Assembly (NCBI RefSeq): GCF_963576545.1
Contig: NC_083638.1
Coordinates: forward strand, 31,837,400 to 31,901,399
Length of the DNA: 64,000 nt
Direction: 5' to 3'
From: Limanda limanda
Taxonomy: Eukaryota; Chordata; Actinopteri; Pleuronectiformes; Pleuronectidae
The notes beneath the pieces are model-generated. The model saw nothing but the letters and a program-made list of their open reading frames with translations, did not search any database and was not told the origin of the DNA. Below are positions 63,509 to 64,000 of this stretch, in pieces; the first letter of the stretch is position 1, and every line of letters starts with the position of its first letter. The translations under genes and the position numbers were made by a program.

Positions 63509-64000
63509 TTTTAAAATAAAAAAACCAATAAATATAGTCCAATAATATTTATGTTATACAATAGCATAACATTTTAATATAATATAAAATATCCCATTGC
63601 TCTTCTTTCTAATTTTTATTCTCAAAGAACTTTTTCAACACCACTTTGTGAACTTAAATGTCTTTTTTAATATAGGATTTTTTGTGTGTTAATCACACAG
63701 CATGCCAGAAAAACAAAAGCAAAGAAAAGAAGAAGAGAAACAAAGAAAAAACTTCACAGCCTTTCCAGAAGTTCAATGTTGGTAAACCCACAGAGAATTA
63801 TCACCACCGCCTCAGTTTCCTTCAGCTCTAGAGAGTCTTTTAGTATCTTTCACCACCTCACTGTGTTGGTTCAGTCTCACTGCTCTCACACTGTTTCCAG
63901 CAGCAAAAGGGAGAAAGTGCCAGTGTGGAATTTTCATTTTCAGACATAACCTCTAAAGGATGTCCGTAGAATAGGTTCTGGACTTTCTCTGGAGTTTGCC

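Overview
The window is nuclear DNA of a teleost fish, most likely a percomorph. Genes are split by GT-AG introns and separated by long AT-rich stretches. Microsatellites are dense, and the interspersed repeats are of fish types (L2-like LINE, tRNA-like SINE, hAT, DIRS, LTR). No prokaryotic, organellar or CRISPR signal was seen. Species cannot be fixed from the sequence alone.

Three genes lie in the same direction (+). (1) Positions 1-about 7,640 hold the 3' end of arnt2: the last two coding exons (4438-4583 and 4763-4861) and a long 3' UTR ending near an AATAAA at 7612. (2) Positions about 20,200-35,430 hold a complete abhd17c: a CpG-rich 5' region, coding exons at 20633-21117, 31543-31722 and 33161-33380, and a 3' UTR. 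The 294-residue protein keeps the N-terminal cysteine cluster and the Ser-Asp-His triad of ABHD17 depalmitoylases. (3) A GC-rich promoter and non-coding first exon near 44,000-44,910 fits the start of cemip, because vertebrates carry ARNT2-ABHD17C-CEMIP in this order and orientation. No cemip coding exon was seen, so that call rests mainly on synteny; if correct, most of 44,200-64,000 would be its first intron.

The genes do different jobs: ARNT2 is a bHLH-PAS transcription factor partner, ABHD17C removes palmitate from membrane proteins, and CEMIP is a hyaluronan-degrading protein. They share a conserved neighbourhood rather than a pathway.

The rest is mostly repeats. Clearest are a 5'-truncated L2-type LINE whose 3' tail is the GATA microsatellite (1290-2725), a hAT-like element with a perfect 8-bp target duplication in abhd17c intron 1 (25112-25865), a decayed DIRS tyrosine-recombinase retroelement (about 40,860-42,300) with a small hAT MITE inside it, a fold-back repeat in abhd17c intron 2, and five copies of one SINE-like family. 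Several perfect or near-perfect short hairpins stand out. The most puzzling segment is 58,300-60,010: a CpG-rich block with clustered YY1-like, ETS, CRE and GC-box motifs, followed by a 200-bp tandem duplication and two AATAAA signals. It may be a long LTR of an unrecognised retroelement or the promoter of an unannotated transcript.
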